NCBI RefSeq assembly: GCF_029277985.1
Contig: NZ_CP119546.1
Span: forward strand, 992,001-1,056,000
Length of the DNA stretch: 64,000 nt
Reading direction: 5' to 3'
From: Providencia stuartii
GTDB taxonomy: Bacteria > Pseudomonadota > Gammaproteobacteria > Enterobacterales > Enterobacteriaceae
Part shown: piece by piece, positions 1 through 7,439 of the stretch
Position numbering within the stretch: position 1 is the stretch's first letter
How the letters are laid out: every line of letters starts with the position of its first letter
The notes under the pieces: model-generated
Databases searched by the model: none
What the model saw: the letters and a program-made list of their open reading frames with translations, nothing else
Told to the model about the DNA's origin: nothing
Position numbers and translations under genes: made by a program

Positions 1-600
1 ATCAGTTGTCAGCGGCAAGATAGAGTGCTTTTTCAGCAGCTTAATTTTACTGTGCAACCAGGGCAAATTCTCCAAGTCGAAGGACCGAATGGCGCAGGAA
101 AAACGACGTTATTACGCATGATAGCTGGACTTTTAAAGCCCGATGAAGGTGACATCTTATGGGAAAAGCAATCTATTCATCAGTTAAAAGAAGATTTTAC
201 TCGTCAATTACTCTATTTAGGGCATAAACCCGCCGTCAAATCATTACTCACTCCTTATGAAAACCTTCAGTTTTACTATCAAATGCATCATAAACATGCT
301 GCGGGAGAGGGTTTATGGTCTGCTTTAGAAGAAGTGTCTCTGATAGGCTATGAAGATATTCCTGTCGGTCAATTATCTGCTGGGCAACAGCGTCGAGTTA
401 ATTTAGCAAGACTATGGCTAAGTGAATCCCCTTTATGGGTATTAGATGAACCTTTTACAGCGATTGATGTGGCGGGAGTAAAACGCTTAACGGAACGCTT
501 TCATCAACATGCAGAGCAGGGGGGAATAATTCTATTCACTTCCCATCAAGCGATGTCGGGACACTTTGGAACGTTAAAACTGACAGGCGGGTATGAATAA
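1..600 (+). CDS. ccmA: CcmA, heme exporter ATP-binding subunit (5' end outside window)
   Basis: This is the ATPase of the CcmABCD complex, which releases holo-CcmE during cytochrome c maturation at the inner membrane. The Walker A (GPNGAGKTT), signature (LSAGQQRR) and Walker B (LWVLDEPF) motifs are all present. The reading frame is open from base 1. The codons before the first internal start (GTG at 25) translate to ISCQRQDR, which matches the region before the beta-strand in other CcmA proteins, so the true start lies left of the window. The stop overlaps the ATG of ccmB (TAATG), indicating translational coupling. The identification is secure; only the 5' end is missing. Confidence 0.93.
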   Translation: MSCQRQDRVLFQQLNFTVQPGQILQVEGPNGAGKTTLLRMIAGLLKPDEGDILWEKQSIHQLKEDFTRQLLYLGHKPAVKSLLTPYENLQFYYQMHHKHAAGEGLWSALEEVSLIGYEDIPVGQLSAGQQRRVNLARLWLSESPLWVLDEPFTAIDVAGVKRLTERFHQHAEQGGIILFTSHQAMSGHFGTLKLTGGYE

Positions 601-1265
601 TGTTTTGGTTAGTCTTCAGAAGAGAGCTAAAAATAGCGTTTAGAAGTTTTTCGGAATTAGTGAACCCTCTATGGTTTTTCCTTATTGTGATTACATTATT
701 TCCTTTAAGTATTGGGCCTGAGCCTCAGTTACTTTCACGTATTGCCGTAGGGATCTTTTGGGTCGCAGCCATCCTTTCCTCATTACTTTCACTTGAGCGT
801 CTATTTAAGGATGACTATTTGGATGGTTCATTAGAGCAACTATTGTTAGCCCCCCATCCACTTTTTATAACGGTACTCGCGAAAGTGATTGCACACTGGT
901 GTGTAACGGGGGTTCCCTTAATTTTATTATCACCTATTGCTGCATTGATGCTCTCTTTTGATGCGAGCACGCTATTAGTACTCGCAGGAACCTTATTACT
1001 TGGTACGCCTATTTTGAGTTTTATTGGGGCGATCGGTGCCGCCTTAACGGTATCTCTGAAAAAGGGCGGGGTGCTTGTCAGTTTACTTGTGTTGCCTTTA
1101 TATATTCCCGTGCTTATTTATGCAACCGGAACAATGGAAGCTTATAGTTTTAATATGCCACTAAATAGCTATTTAGCTATTTTGGCTGCTTTGTTAGCCG
1201 CGAGTGTCACCCTTTCTCCCATCGCAATTGCCGCGGCATTAAAGCTTAATGTGAGTAATAGCTAA
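600..1265 (+). CDS. ccmB: CcmB, heme exporter membrane subunit
   Basis: Integral membrane subunit of the Ccm ABC complex for cytochrome c biogenesis. It is 221 residues, essentially the E. coli length, with about six hydrophobic segments and the conserved early stretch FRRELKIAFRS followed by NPLWFF. The gene overlaps ccmA by one base. The operon normally continues with ccmC, but no ccmC-like frame follows; the next gene is a regulator nearly 300 bp away. The protein itself looks intact, so the break lies after this gene. Whether ccmC-H lie elsewhere cannot be seen here. Confidence 0.93.
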   Translation: MFWLVFRRELKIAFRSFSELVNPLWFFLIVITLFPLSIGPEPQLLSRIAVGIFWVAAILSSLLSLERLFKDDYLDGSLEQLLLAPHPLFITVLAKVIAHWCVTGVPLILLSPIAALMLSFDASTLLVLAGTLLLGTPILSFIGAIGAALTVSLKKGGVLVSLLVLPLYIPVLIYATGTMEAYSFNMPLNSYLAILAALLAASVTLSPIAIAAALKLNVSNS

Positions 1266-1290
1266 TAGCCCAGTTAATATATCAAGTCGT

Positions 1291-1339
1291 CAACATATGC
1301 TAGGTCATTGGAATATTTTTATTTATCTAGCATGTGTTG
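1291..1339. repeat. Imperfect inverted repeat after ccmB
   Basis: The arms are CAACATATGCTAG (1291-1303) and CTAGCATGTGTTG (1327-1339), 12 of 13 bases complementary around a 23-base AT-rich spacer. It lies about 25 bp after the ccmB stop, where the ccm operon is interrupted. It could be a terminator, although no good T-run follows, or a recombination or regulator site. A single copy was noticed. Confidence 0.5.
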
Positions 1340-1385
1340 TTATATCTAATTTGTAATAAGTTGTGTCTTTTATATATATTCTTAA

Positions 1386-1397
1386 GTTAACGTTAAC
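1386..1397. promoter_or_regulatory. 12-bp palindrome GTTAACGTTAAC (copy 1), possible operator
   Basis: A perfect palindrome upstream of the first MrpJ-like gene, about 145 bp before its likely start. The identical 12-mer recurs inside that gene at 1759-1770. Two exact copies in under 400 bp suggest a binding site, perhaps for autoregulation. No protein can be assigned from sequence alone. Confidence 0.35.
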
Positions 1398-1542
1398 ATT
1401 TGCAATGCGTTATTTTTTATCTAATTGAATATTAATATATTTTCATTGTTTTATCTCATTGTGCTCGCTTGTGAAAAAGACTTTAAATATTGCGGGTTAG
1501 ATGTATAATTTAAAGTGTGTTAAAAATATAAAGGATATATCA

Positions 1543-1857
1543 ATGGATAATAGAGAACTAAATAGTATTGTTTCGTTATATTTTAAAAATTTGAGGAAAA
1601 AAAATGGAATGACTGGCTACCAATTAGCGAAAAAGCTTGGTTTGAGCCAGCAGCAACTTTCTCGTTATGAAACGGGTAAAGTGAATTATAATATCACGTT
1701 GATTAATCAATTAATGATAGAGTTAAACGGTGATTGGGCTGATTTTATAGCTAAAACTGTTAACGTTAACAATCAGATTGTGACTGAAAAAACGATAGAA
1801 GAGAATAATATATATCTGAAGGTTCTTAATAAAACACCGAAATACTATTGGTCATAA
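1543..1857 (+). CDS. MrpJ-like XRE-family transcriptional regulator (copy 1)
   Basis: Small cytoplasmic DNA-binding protein with a helix-turn-helix. The core SQQQLSRYETG is the signature seen in Proteus MrpJ and its paralogues, which sit by fimbrial operons and repress flagellar genes when fimbriae are made. An in-frame ATG exists at 1501, but ATG 1543 is preceded by AAGGA at suitable spacing and gives 104 residues (starting MDNRELNS), close to MrpJ in size. The flanking sequence is AT-rich. It is a paralogue of the gene at 2971 and lies upstream of the ecp pilus operon, so a role in pilus/motility switching is likely but inferred. The palindrome GTTAACGTTAAC lies within its 3' part. Confidence 0.82.
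   Translation: MDNRELNSIVSLYFKNLRKKNGMTGYQLAKKLGLSQQQLSRYETGKVNYNITLINQLMIELNGDWADFIAKTVNVNNQIVTEKTIEENNIYLKVLNKTPKYYWS
1759..1770. promoter_or_regulatory. 12-bp palindrome GTTAACGTTAAC (copy 2), inside the MrpJ-like gene
   Basis: Identical to the palindrome at 1386-1397. Here it encodes Val-Asn-Val-Asn. An exact copy in the promoter and in the coding sequence would fit a looping operator, but chance in AT-rich DNA is not excluded. Confidence 0.3.
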
Positions 1858-2058
1858 CGTTATATCATTAACTAATTTTATCTTTGCTTGTCTTCTTAAA
1901 TGGGTAATACTTTGAATGCAGTTTTCAGTACCGCATTATGGCAATAATTTATCGGATTCTATCGGGCATTAATTTTAATCTAGAGTGCATAATCACATGG
2001 ATTAAAATACGTTATTTACGTGAGATGTATAAATACTGTTGAATTTCACATTACCCAA

Positions 2059-2119
2059 CAGCTCATTCATTACAACAAAGTAAGAGTGGTTTTTTATTCG
2101 TTACATAATGGATGAGCTG
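2059..2119. repeat. Long-armed stem-loop followed by a T-run
   Basis: The arms CAGCTCATTCATTA (2059-2072) and TAATGGATGAGCTG (2106-2119) pair over 14 positions with one G-T wobble, around a 33-base loop. AAATTTTTTAT follows directly, so on the plus strand it could act as a terminator for transcripts from the first regulator gene. Confidence 0.5.
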
Positions 2120-2158
2120 AAATTTTTTATAGAACAGTTAATCTAATCTCATTTCTAT

Positions 2159-2172
2159 TTGATGCACATCAA
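2159..2172. promoter_or_regulatory. Candidate FNR site TTGAT-N4-ATCAA
   Basis: TTGATGCACATCAA matches the FNR consensus at all ten specified positions. AT-rich promoter-like hexamers (TATAAA at 2186, TAAAGT at 2201) lie downstream. This points to oxygen-responsive transcription starting near 2200, about 770 bp before the second regulator gene. The motif is short, so the call is only moderate. Confidence 0.5.
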
Positions 2173-2464
2173 GCTAAACCTTTCTTATAAAAAGCAAACA
2201 TAAAGTAATCTTAACTAATCAAAAGAAATGATAAGCACATAGCTCAAATGTAACGGCTATAAACTAATTTTGATTTATGCCGCCATTGTATTATTAAAAG
2301 GAAGCGAGTATTTCGCCATTCAAACATTTTTATCTTATCTTTCTTTTGCACACGTCACGCTTTTCAAACCTTATTTATAAAAATTAAGCCAATCAGTCTC
2401 TGTTCTTCCTGAGTGCTCATCTGCTCTATTGGACTTTCCGTGCTCTATCTTTTTAGTAAGCAAG

Positions 2465-2489
2465 TATTAGCCATGAATTATGGCTAATA
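2465..2489. repeat. Perfect 10-bp stem-loop
   Basis: TATTAGCCAT and ATGGCTAATA are perfectly complementary around the five-base loop GAATT. There is no T-run after it, so it is an RNA hairpin or a dyad operator rather than a clear terminator. Confidence 0.4.
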
Positions 2490-2970
2490 TATTGTTGTAG
2501 GGGATCGCGGGAAAACTTAACGCGCTTTCTGTTGTACATAGGTTATGGTCAGAAAAATCCTAAAAAAATGTTTGAATATGAGTAATAACACCTATAAGGA
2601 GTACTTTTACTGAGCAAATAGATAATTACTAGGTTTATTTTTGAACAAATTAATCATTATCGGAGTAATTTTTCTGTTTGAATATTGTTGTTTATGTCTA
2701 AATGTAAATATAAAACCTTATTTTTAAAAAGGTTATACATATATCTTCTTGTTAATGTTGATTTTTTTGCTTTTTTGTCTTCTGTCTTTGTTAAGAATAC
2801 TTATTTTAATAGCTTTCCACTTTCTATTTATGGGTTTTGATTATCGAAATCGATTATACAAATTTACATGTTAGTTTTACTATCTCCCCACAATAAATTT
2901 TGAGCGTGAATTTGATTTATCCATTAAAGTATTTCAAAAATCATATTTATTCTTATATAGGGTAAGGTTT

Positions 2971-3291
2971 ATGGATTATCTGGCAGATGAAATAAATAAA
3001 AAAATCGGGGCGTATATAAGAAGAATAAGGAAAGAAAAAAACTATTCGGGTTACCAGCTAGCTACAATGTTAAATGTTAGTCAACAGCAAGTTTCTCGTT
3101 ATGAAACCGGCCAGACAAAACTTACTTTTGAAATGGTAGATGGCATACTGCTGGCATTAAATAAAACATGGAAAGATTTGTTTAATGCAGTAATGGATGA
3201 GCATGATAACGAAAGAATTAAAGATGCGATAAAAAAAGATAGGGTTTACTATCATATCTTAAATAATGTCTCCAATAAAATTTGGAACTGA
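2971..3291 (+). CDS. MrpJ-like XRE-family transcriptional regulator (copy 2)
   Basis: A 106-residue cytoplasmic helix-turn-helix regulator with the MrpJ-type core SQQQVSRYETG at about residues 40-50, clearly related to the gene at 1543 (both share the pattern GYQLA..L..SQQQ.SRYETG). A GGTAAGG stretch precedes the ATG. It lies directly upstream of ecpA in the same orientation with a 217-bp gap that should hold the pilus promoter. In E. coli the ecp operon is headed by the LuxR-type EcpR; here two MrpJ-like proteins occupy that place. Control of the pilus operon and of motility is inferred from family and position. Confidence 0.85.
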   Translation: MDYLADEINKKIGAYIRRIRKEKNYSGYQLATMLNVSQQQVSRYETGQTKLTFEMVDGILLALNKTWKDLFNAVMDEHDNERIKDAIKKDRVYYHILNNVSNKIWN

Positions 3292-3508
3292 TTATAACTA
3301 TTAGGTTTTTCAAATCATATATTTTTTAATAATGACCTTAGGGTAGATGCTTATTTTTATATCCTATGTGTTTTGATCCATTAATCGTTTAGTAAATAGA
3401 ATGATTATCATGGTTTTTTATTGTATTTAATAAAGAATCCTGATGACAGTATTCTTTATGCTATGCAATTAATTTTTTTGTGTAATAGATAAAAATAGAG
3501 AGAATAAT

Positions 3509-4132
3509 ATGTTTAATAAAAAAGTGACGTCAATCGTGCTTTCATCATTAATTGCAGCTTCTTTTGCCACAGTGGCGAATGCTGAGACTCGTACTGCTCA
3601 AGCAACTGCAACTTGGCAAGCAACAGCGATTAAAGATACAACGAGCATGTTAGTTGTAACTCCATTAAAAAGCCTAACCTTTAATTATGCTGAAGGTCAA
3701 AAAAGCTTTAACCAACAAAATGGTGCGTTCGACATTGCTATTCAAGGGCAAGCAGGCGCAACAGATTTTAAATTAGCATCAAAGATTGTTGCTAATACAT
3801 TAGCAAGAACGACGGATGATTCTAAACTCACTGTTGGTGTTAAATGGAATGGTGAAGACCTTAGTAAAACAACAGACACAGTATTGATTGATACTTCAAA
3901 AAATCTGACATCTGGATTAGATAACTTAGCTGCTGATGGTATTTTCAATGGCTCTGAGCGTGCAACTGACCGTGGTGAATTTACATTCGTTATCGCGGGT
4001 GCTGAATCAGAAGGTGCAGCAGCTGACTTTAATTCACTCACTGATGGTACTTGGGATGGCGATGTAAAAGTTCAATTTACTGCTACGTGGGATGGTGATT
4101 TTTCTCCTGTTGAGCCGGCTCCAGAAGCATAA
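3509..4132 (+). CDS. ecpA: EcpA, major subunit of the E. coli common pilus type fimbria
   Basis: Structural pilin (MatB/EcpA family) secreted to the periplasm and polymerised into the fibre. It is 207 residues with a signal peptide (MFNKKVTSIVLSSLIAAS to ATVANA, cleavage near 25). The mature start carries the EcpA pattern TAQATATWQATA.KDTTSMLVVTPL.SL.F.YAEG, and the end reads GDVKVQFTATWDG, as in EcpA. There are no cysteines, as expected for this family. The Shine-Dalgarno is GAGAG. A strong hairpin follows the stop. The C-terminus carries an extra Pro/Glu tail (SPVEPAPEA). It is first in a complete ecpABCDE operon. Confidence 0.93.
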   Translation: MFNKKVTSIVLSSLIAASFATVANAETRTAQATATWQATAIKDTTSMLVVTPLKSLTFNYAEGQKSFNQQNGAFDIAIQGQAGATDFKLASKIVANTLARTTDDSKLTVGVKWNGEDLSKTTDTVLIDTSKNLTSGLDNLAADGIFNGSERATDRGEFTFVIAGAESEGAAADFNSLTDGTWDGDVKVQFTATWDGDFSPVEPAPEA

Positions 4133-4165
4133 TTGTTGATTCGCTTAGTCTATTAATTAACTGAC

Positions 4166-4203
4166 ACGATAAAGATAATATAAGGATATAGTATCTTTAT
4201 CGT
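4166..4203 (+). terminator. Hairpin between ecpA and ecpB (leaky terminator or processing site)
   Basis: ACGATAAAGATA (4166-4177) pairs perfectly with TATCTTTATCGT (4192-4203), followed by CTTTCTTTTT. Placed just after the major pilin gene, it would let ecpA be made in excess over the chaperone, usher and adhesin genes. Confidence 0.6.
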
Positions 4204-4225
4204 CTTTCTTTTTAAATTATTTATT

Positions 4226-4912
4226 ATGATAAAGAAAACAACTGTAGCCGCAATATTATTATCATTATTACCATTGAAAAATAGTTTGGCTGTTAATGTC
4301 GGTAATATTACTGAAATTATTGACTCAAGCCAAGATACATTAGCCAAAGAAGTCGAAAATACAGTTAATACAGCAAGATTAGTGAATTTAACTATCGAAA
4401 AAATAGATTCGCCTTTAGATAATGGAAAAGTAGTATCAGTAACTGATCCTAATGAAATATTATCAACACCTGCCAATTTAATTTTACCAGGAAATGCTAA
4501 AGATGTATTTAAAATTATTTATCAAGGGCCAAAAGACGATAAAGAACGTTATTATCGCTTAAATTGGAAAGACGATCCTATTGGAGAAAGCACGGCAACA
4601 AAAAGCGCGAAATCTGCATCGGCGACGACTTCAGCAACAATTAGTACCATACTTGTCGTATCGCCTAGAATAGAAAAATTCAATTATAAATATGCAAACT
4701 CACAGATTTCTAATACAGGAAATAGTACGTTTCGAGTTGTTGCATCTGGTCCTTGTTTAGCATCAAAACAAAAAAGTGGTGTAGATGGGATATGTCGAGA
4801 GCGTTATTACTTGATGCCTAATTTAGCGGTGAAATTACAATTTGTCGATCTCACAAATAAGAAATCTAGTGTAGGTATTTGGCACAAAGGAGAGTTCATT
4901 GTTGTCAAATAA
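4226..4912 (+). CDS. ecpB: EcpB, periplasmic fimbrial chaperone
   Basis: Probable chaperone of the ecp pilus, 228 residues, near the size of E. coli EcpB. There is a signal peptide (MIKKTTVAAILLSLLPLKNSLA) followed by a chaperone-like fold. The segment GNAKDVFKIIYQGPKDDKERYYR resembles the donor-strand region of alternate chaperones and is shared with the second chaperone at 9120 (PGEREFFKIFYRGKEDDQERYYK), so the two are paralogues. No clear Shine-Dalgarno precedes the ATG. It lies 93 bp after ecpA and 19 bp before the usher gene. Confidence 0.88.
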   Translation: MIKKTTVAAILLSLLPLKNSLAVNVGNITEIIDSSQDTLAKEVENTVNTARLVNLTIEKIDSPLDNGKVVSVTDPNEILSTPANLILPGNAKDVFKIIYQGPKDDKERYYRLNWKDDPIGESTATKSAKSASATTSATISTILVVSPRIEKFNYKYANSQISNTGNSTFRVVASGPCLASKQKSGVDGICRERYYLMPNLAVKLQFVDLTNKKSSVGIWHKGEFIVVK

Positions 4913-4931
4913 TGAATAATAGGCTTTAATC

Positions 4932-7427
4932 ATGCGTAAGAGTGTTCTTGCTATATCAATAATGAGTATTATTTTTTCCAATCCTATTAATGCTAATGAC
5001 ATAAAAAGCATTAAAATTGGTGGGTATATTATTCCTCCTGCATTTGTTATGGCCTTAGAGGAAGGCATGTCTGTGCCAGTATTCTTACGATTAAACGATG
5101 CGGCTAGTAGCAATCAAAGCGAAGATAAAATTGCCGATGCAGTTATTGTTATTGAACATGATAAAATAAAATTAGCAAGTATTCATCTTATTGATTCAAC
5201 ACAAGGACCACAATTAAATAGCTTACTTATCGAAACATTAGAAAAGAAGAATAATGTATTTTTTGACGAAAACAGTGATATTTCTATTGATAGTAATGCG
5301 ACTTTGAAATTGAATATATCTTCATTTAACTTATCTCTAGATGTAGATAAAGCAGCATTCTCCCCTAAAGAGCGCGTTAGACGATTTTCACTTGGTGATT
5401 CGTCAGTAAATAGGTTTTCAGCCGTTGCCAATTATGATTTGGGGGTTTTCCAAAGCCATGTAAAGAACGCAAAAAACTCATCCAGCAGCTATTTCAATTT
5501 AGATACGTTATTTGCCGCTGCCGAGCATCATATAAATATTAATGCTTCAGCTTATAGTATTGGCAAGTCAAATTCTAACGTAGAGCTTTATCGGGCTATG
5601 TATGAGCGTGATTTTAATGGTCTTCGCTTTGCATTAGGTCTGATGAGTACATGGAATTTACAGTCTATTGCCAGTTTAACAACGCTAAGTAGTAGTAAAA
5701 TTTATGCGGCATCAATTGGTAATCACTCATCAAGTGTTGTGGCAAATAAACAGCAATCGCTAACACCGATATATGCGTTTTTAAATAGTCCTGGTGAGGT
5801 TCGAATTTATCGGCAGGGCAAGTTATTAAATATCCAAAATTTCCCGATGGGTAACTATGAGGTTGATACGAGTGTATTACCTTATGGTATTTATGATGTC
5901 ACCATTGAAACGGTTGTAGATGGCAAAGTGGTAACGACACAGAACCAAACGATTAATAAGTCATTCGGAGCGATAGGACGAAATTTCGATAAAACAAACT
6001 GGGAATTATACGGCGGCTATGTTGATTTTGATAAAAAATATTATGTCAGAAATGAAAATTCCCATAGCCAATCACCAGAAAAGAGTTATTTATTAGGTAT
6101 CTCTATTGCTAGAAGTTTTCCGGTACTGTCCGGTTTAAGCTTAACGATGTCTAATTATGGTTTTGACAAATTTTTTGTTAATGAAACCAGTATCAATGTG
6201 GCTTTAAATGAGTACATCTCTCTTTCATGGCAAGGCATGATGGAAAATCATGGTAGCCATAGAAATATTGGAACTGTTTCTCTGACGATACCTGAAGGAT
6301 ACGGTTCTCTATGGGCATCAAGAGAAAAAACAGTTATTAAAGGCGATTTACCCCTTTATGACGCGGATAGCTATTCCTATGGTGGTACTTTCAATTTTGA
6401 CAAAATTATTGATCGAGCAGGGACTTTTACTATCAGTAATACCAAAGACCGTCGTGTAGGCAGCGATTCAATTAACTATGAATATGGCAATACATTATTT
6501 TCTGGTCGTTATGGTACGGTTGGATTAAGAGCTGGCGTTCAACGTTATCATTATGATAACCAAAGCAGTACAAACGAAAAATACATTAATCTCGATTTCT
6601 CATTGCCCCTATCGACTTGGTTAAGCACGGGGGGTTCATCGACCAATGGTAATATCAAAGCTAATATTTATGCGAATAAGAACTTTGAAGATTCACCAAT
6701 TACAAATGCAGGGCTTTCTGTTTCGAAGTTAGTCCGTGACAAGAATAATGGCGAGTCTGATTTTTCTACATTAGCTTATGCTTCTTACGATATGAAATAT
6801 AACTCAGGAACGATCACAGTTAATCGTCCTGATGGTGATAGGCTAAATGGTAATTTAACATCTAGAGGTTCTATTGCTTATAGTGATGGCACGATCATGC
6901 CTAGTGGTCAACAAGGTAAATCAGGGATCATTATAAATTCAGCGATCACGGGTAATGGCAGCATGGTTGCAAAAGTTAACGGTCAAAATTATCCAATTAG
7001 TGGGAAAAATACGTTTATTCCACTATCGCCATATTCAGATTATGAGATTCAATTAATGAATGATGGGAAATCTAAAGATAGTTTTGACATTATTTCAGGA
7101 AGAAATAAGTCTGTGACATTATATCCGGGTAACATCGCTTTCTATCAACCCGAAGTTAGGCAACTCGTCACCGTCTTTGGTCGACTCAAATCACCTGACG
7201 GTGAATTTATTAAATATGCTTCAATTCGTAATCATATTGGTAGAACAAGAACCGATAAGAACGGTGAATTTTCAATGGATGTCGATGTTCGTTATCCTGT
7301 CATTTCTCTCTTACAAGATGATGAAAAAACAATTTGTGAGGCAGATTTAAATTTAGAAGGTGCACGCGGTGCTTTGTGGGTTGGTGATGTCACCTGCGAA
7401 CCTCAATCATCTCTTGCAAAAAGATAG
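4932..7427 (+). CDS. ecpC: EcpC, outer-membrane usher of the common pilus
   Basis: 831-residue usher that would thread EcpA and EcpD through the outer membrane. It has an N-terminal signal peptide ending near NANA, a long beta-rich barrel region and a C-terminal segment with carboxypeptidase-like sandwich character (VFGRLKSPDGEFIKYASIRNHIG...TDKNGEFSMDVD). Length matches E. coli EcpC and not the classical FimD/PapC ushers. It lies between the two chaperone/adhesin gene pairs, 12 bp before ecpD. The reading frame is intact. Confidence 0.9.
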   Translation: MRKSVLAISIMSIIFSNPINANDIKSIKIGGYIIPPAFVMALEEGMSVPVFLRLNDAASSNQSEDKIADAVIVIEHDKIKLASIHLIDSTQGPQLNSLLIETLEKKNNVFFDENSDISIDSNATLKLNISSFNLSLDVDKAAFSPKERVRRFSLGDSSVNRFSAVANYDLGVFQSHVKNAKNSSSSYFNLDTLFAAAEHHININASAYSIGKSNSNVELYRAMYERDFNGLRFALGLMSTWNLQSIASLTTLSSSKIYAASIGNHSSSVVANKQQSLTPIYAFLNSPGEVRIYRQGKLLNIQNFPMGNYEVDTSVLPYGIYDVTIETVVDGKVVTTQNQTINKSFGAIGRNFDKTNWELYGGYVDFDKKYYVRNENSHSQSPEKSYLLGISIARSFPVLSGLSLTMSNYGFDKFFVNETSINVALNEYISLSWQGMMENHGSHRNIGTVSLTIPEGYGSLWASREKTVIKGDLPLYDADSYSYGGTFNFDKIIDRAGTFTISNTKDRRVGSDSINYEYGNTLFSGRYGTVGLRAGVQRYHYDNQSSTNEKYINLDFSLPLSTWLSTGGSSTNGNIKANIYANKNFEDSPITNAGLSVSKLVRDKNNGESDFSTLAYASYDMKYNSGTITVNRPDGDRLNGNLTSRGSIAYSDGTIMPSGQQGKSGIIINSAITGNGSMVAKVNGQNYPISGKNTFIPLSPYSDYEIQLMNDGKSKDSFDIISGRNKSVTLYPGNIAFYQPEVRQLVTVFGRLKSPDGEFIKYASIRNHIGRTRTDKNGEFSMDVDVRYPVISLLQDDEKTICEADLNLEGARGALWVGDVTCEPQSSLAKR

Positions 7428-7439
7428 TGAGAATTTTAA

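Larger units (their letters stand above)
1858..2970. other. 1.1 kb gene-free, AT-rich stretch between the two MrpJ-like genes
   Basis: No convincing coding frame is seen on either strand. It contains two strong stem-loops (2059-2119 and 2465-2489) and one perfect-consensus FNR half-site pair (2159-2172), listed separately. It is long for an intergenic region in such a genome and may hold an untranslated regulatory RNA, a long leader for the second regulator, or decayed DNA. Confidence 0.6.
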
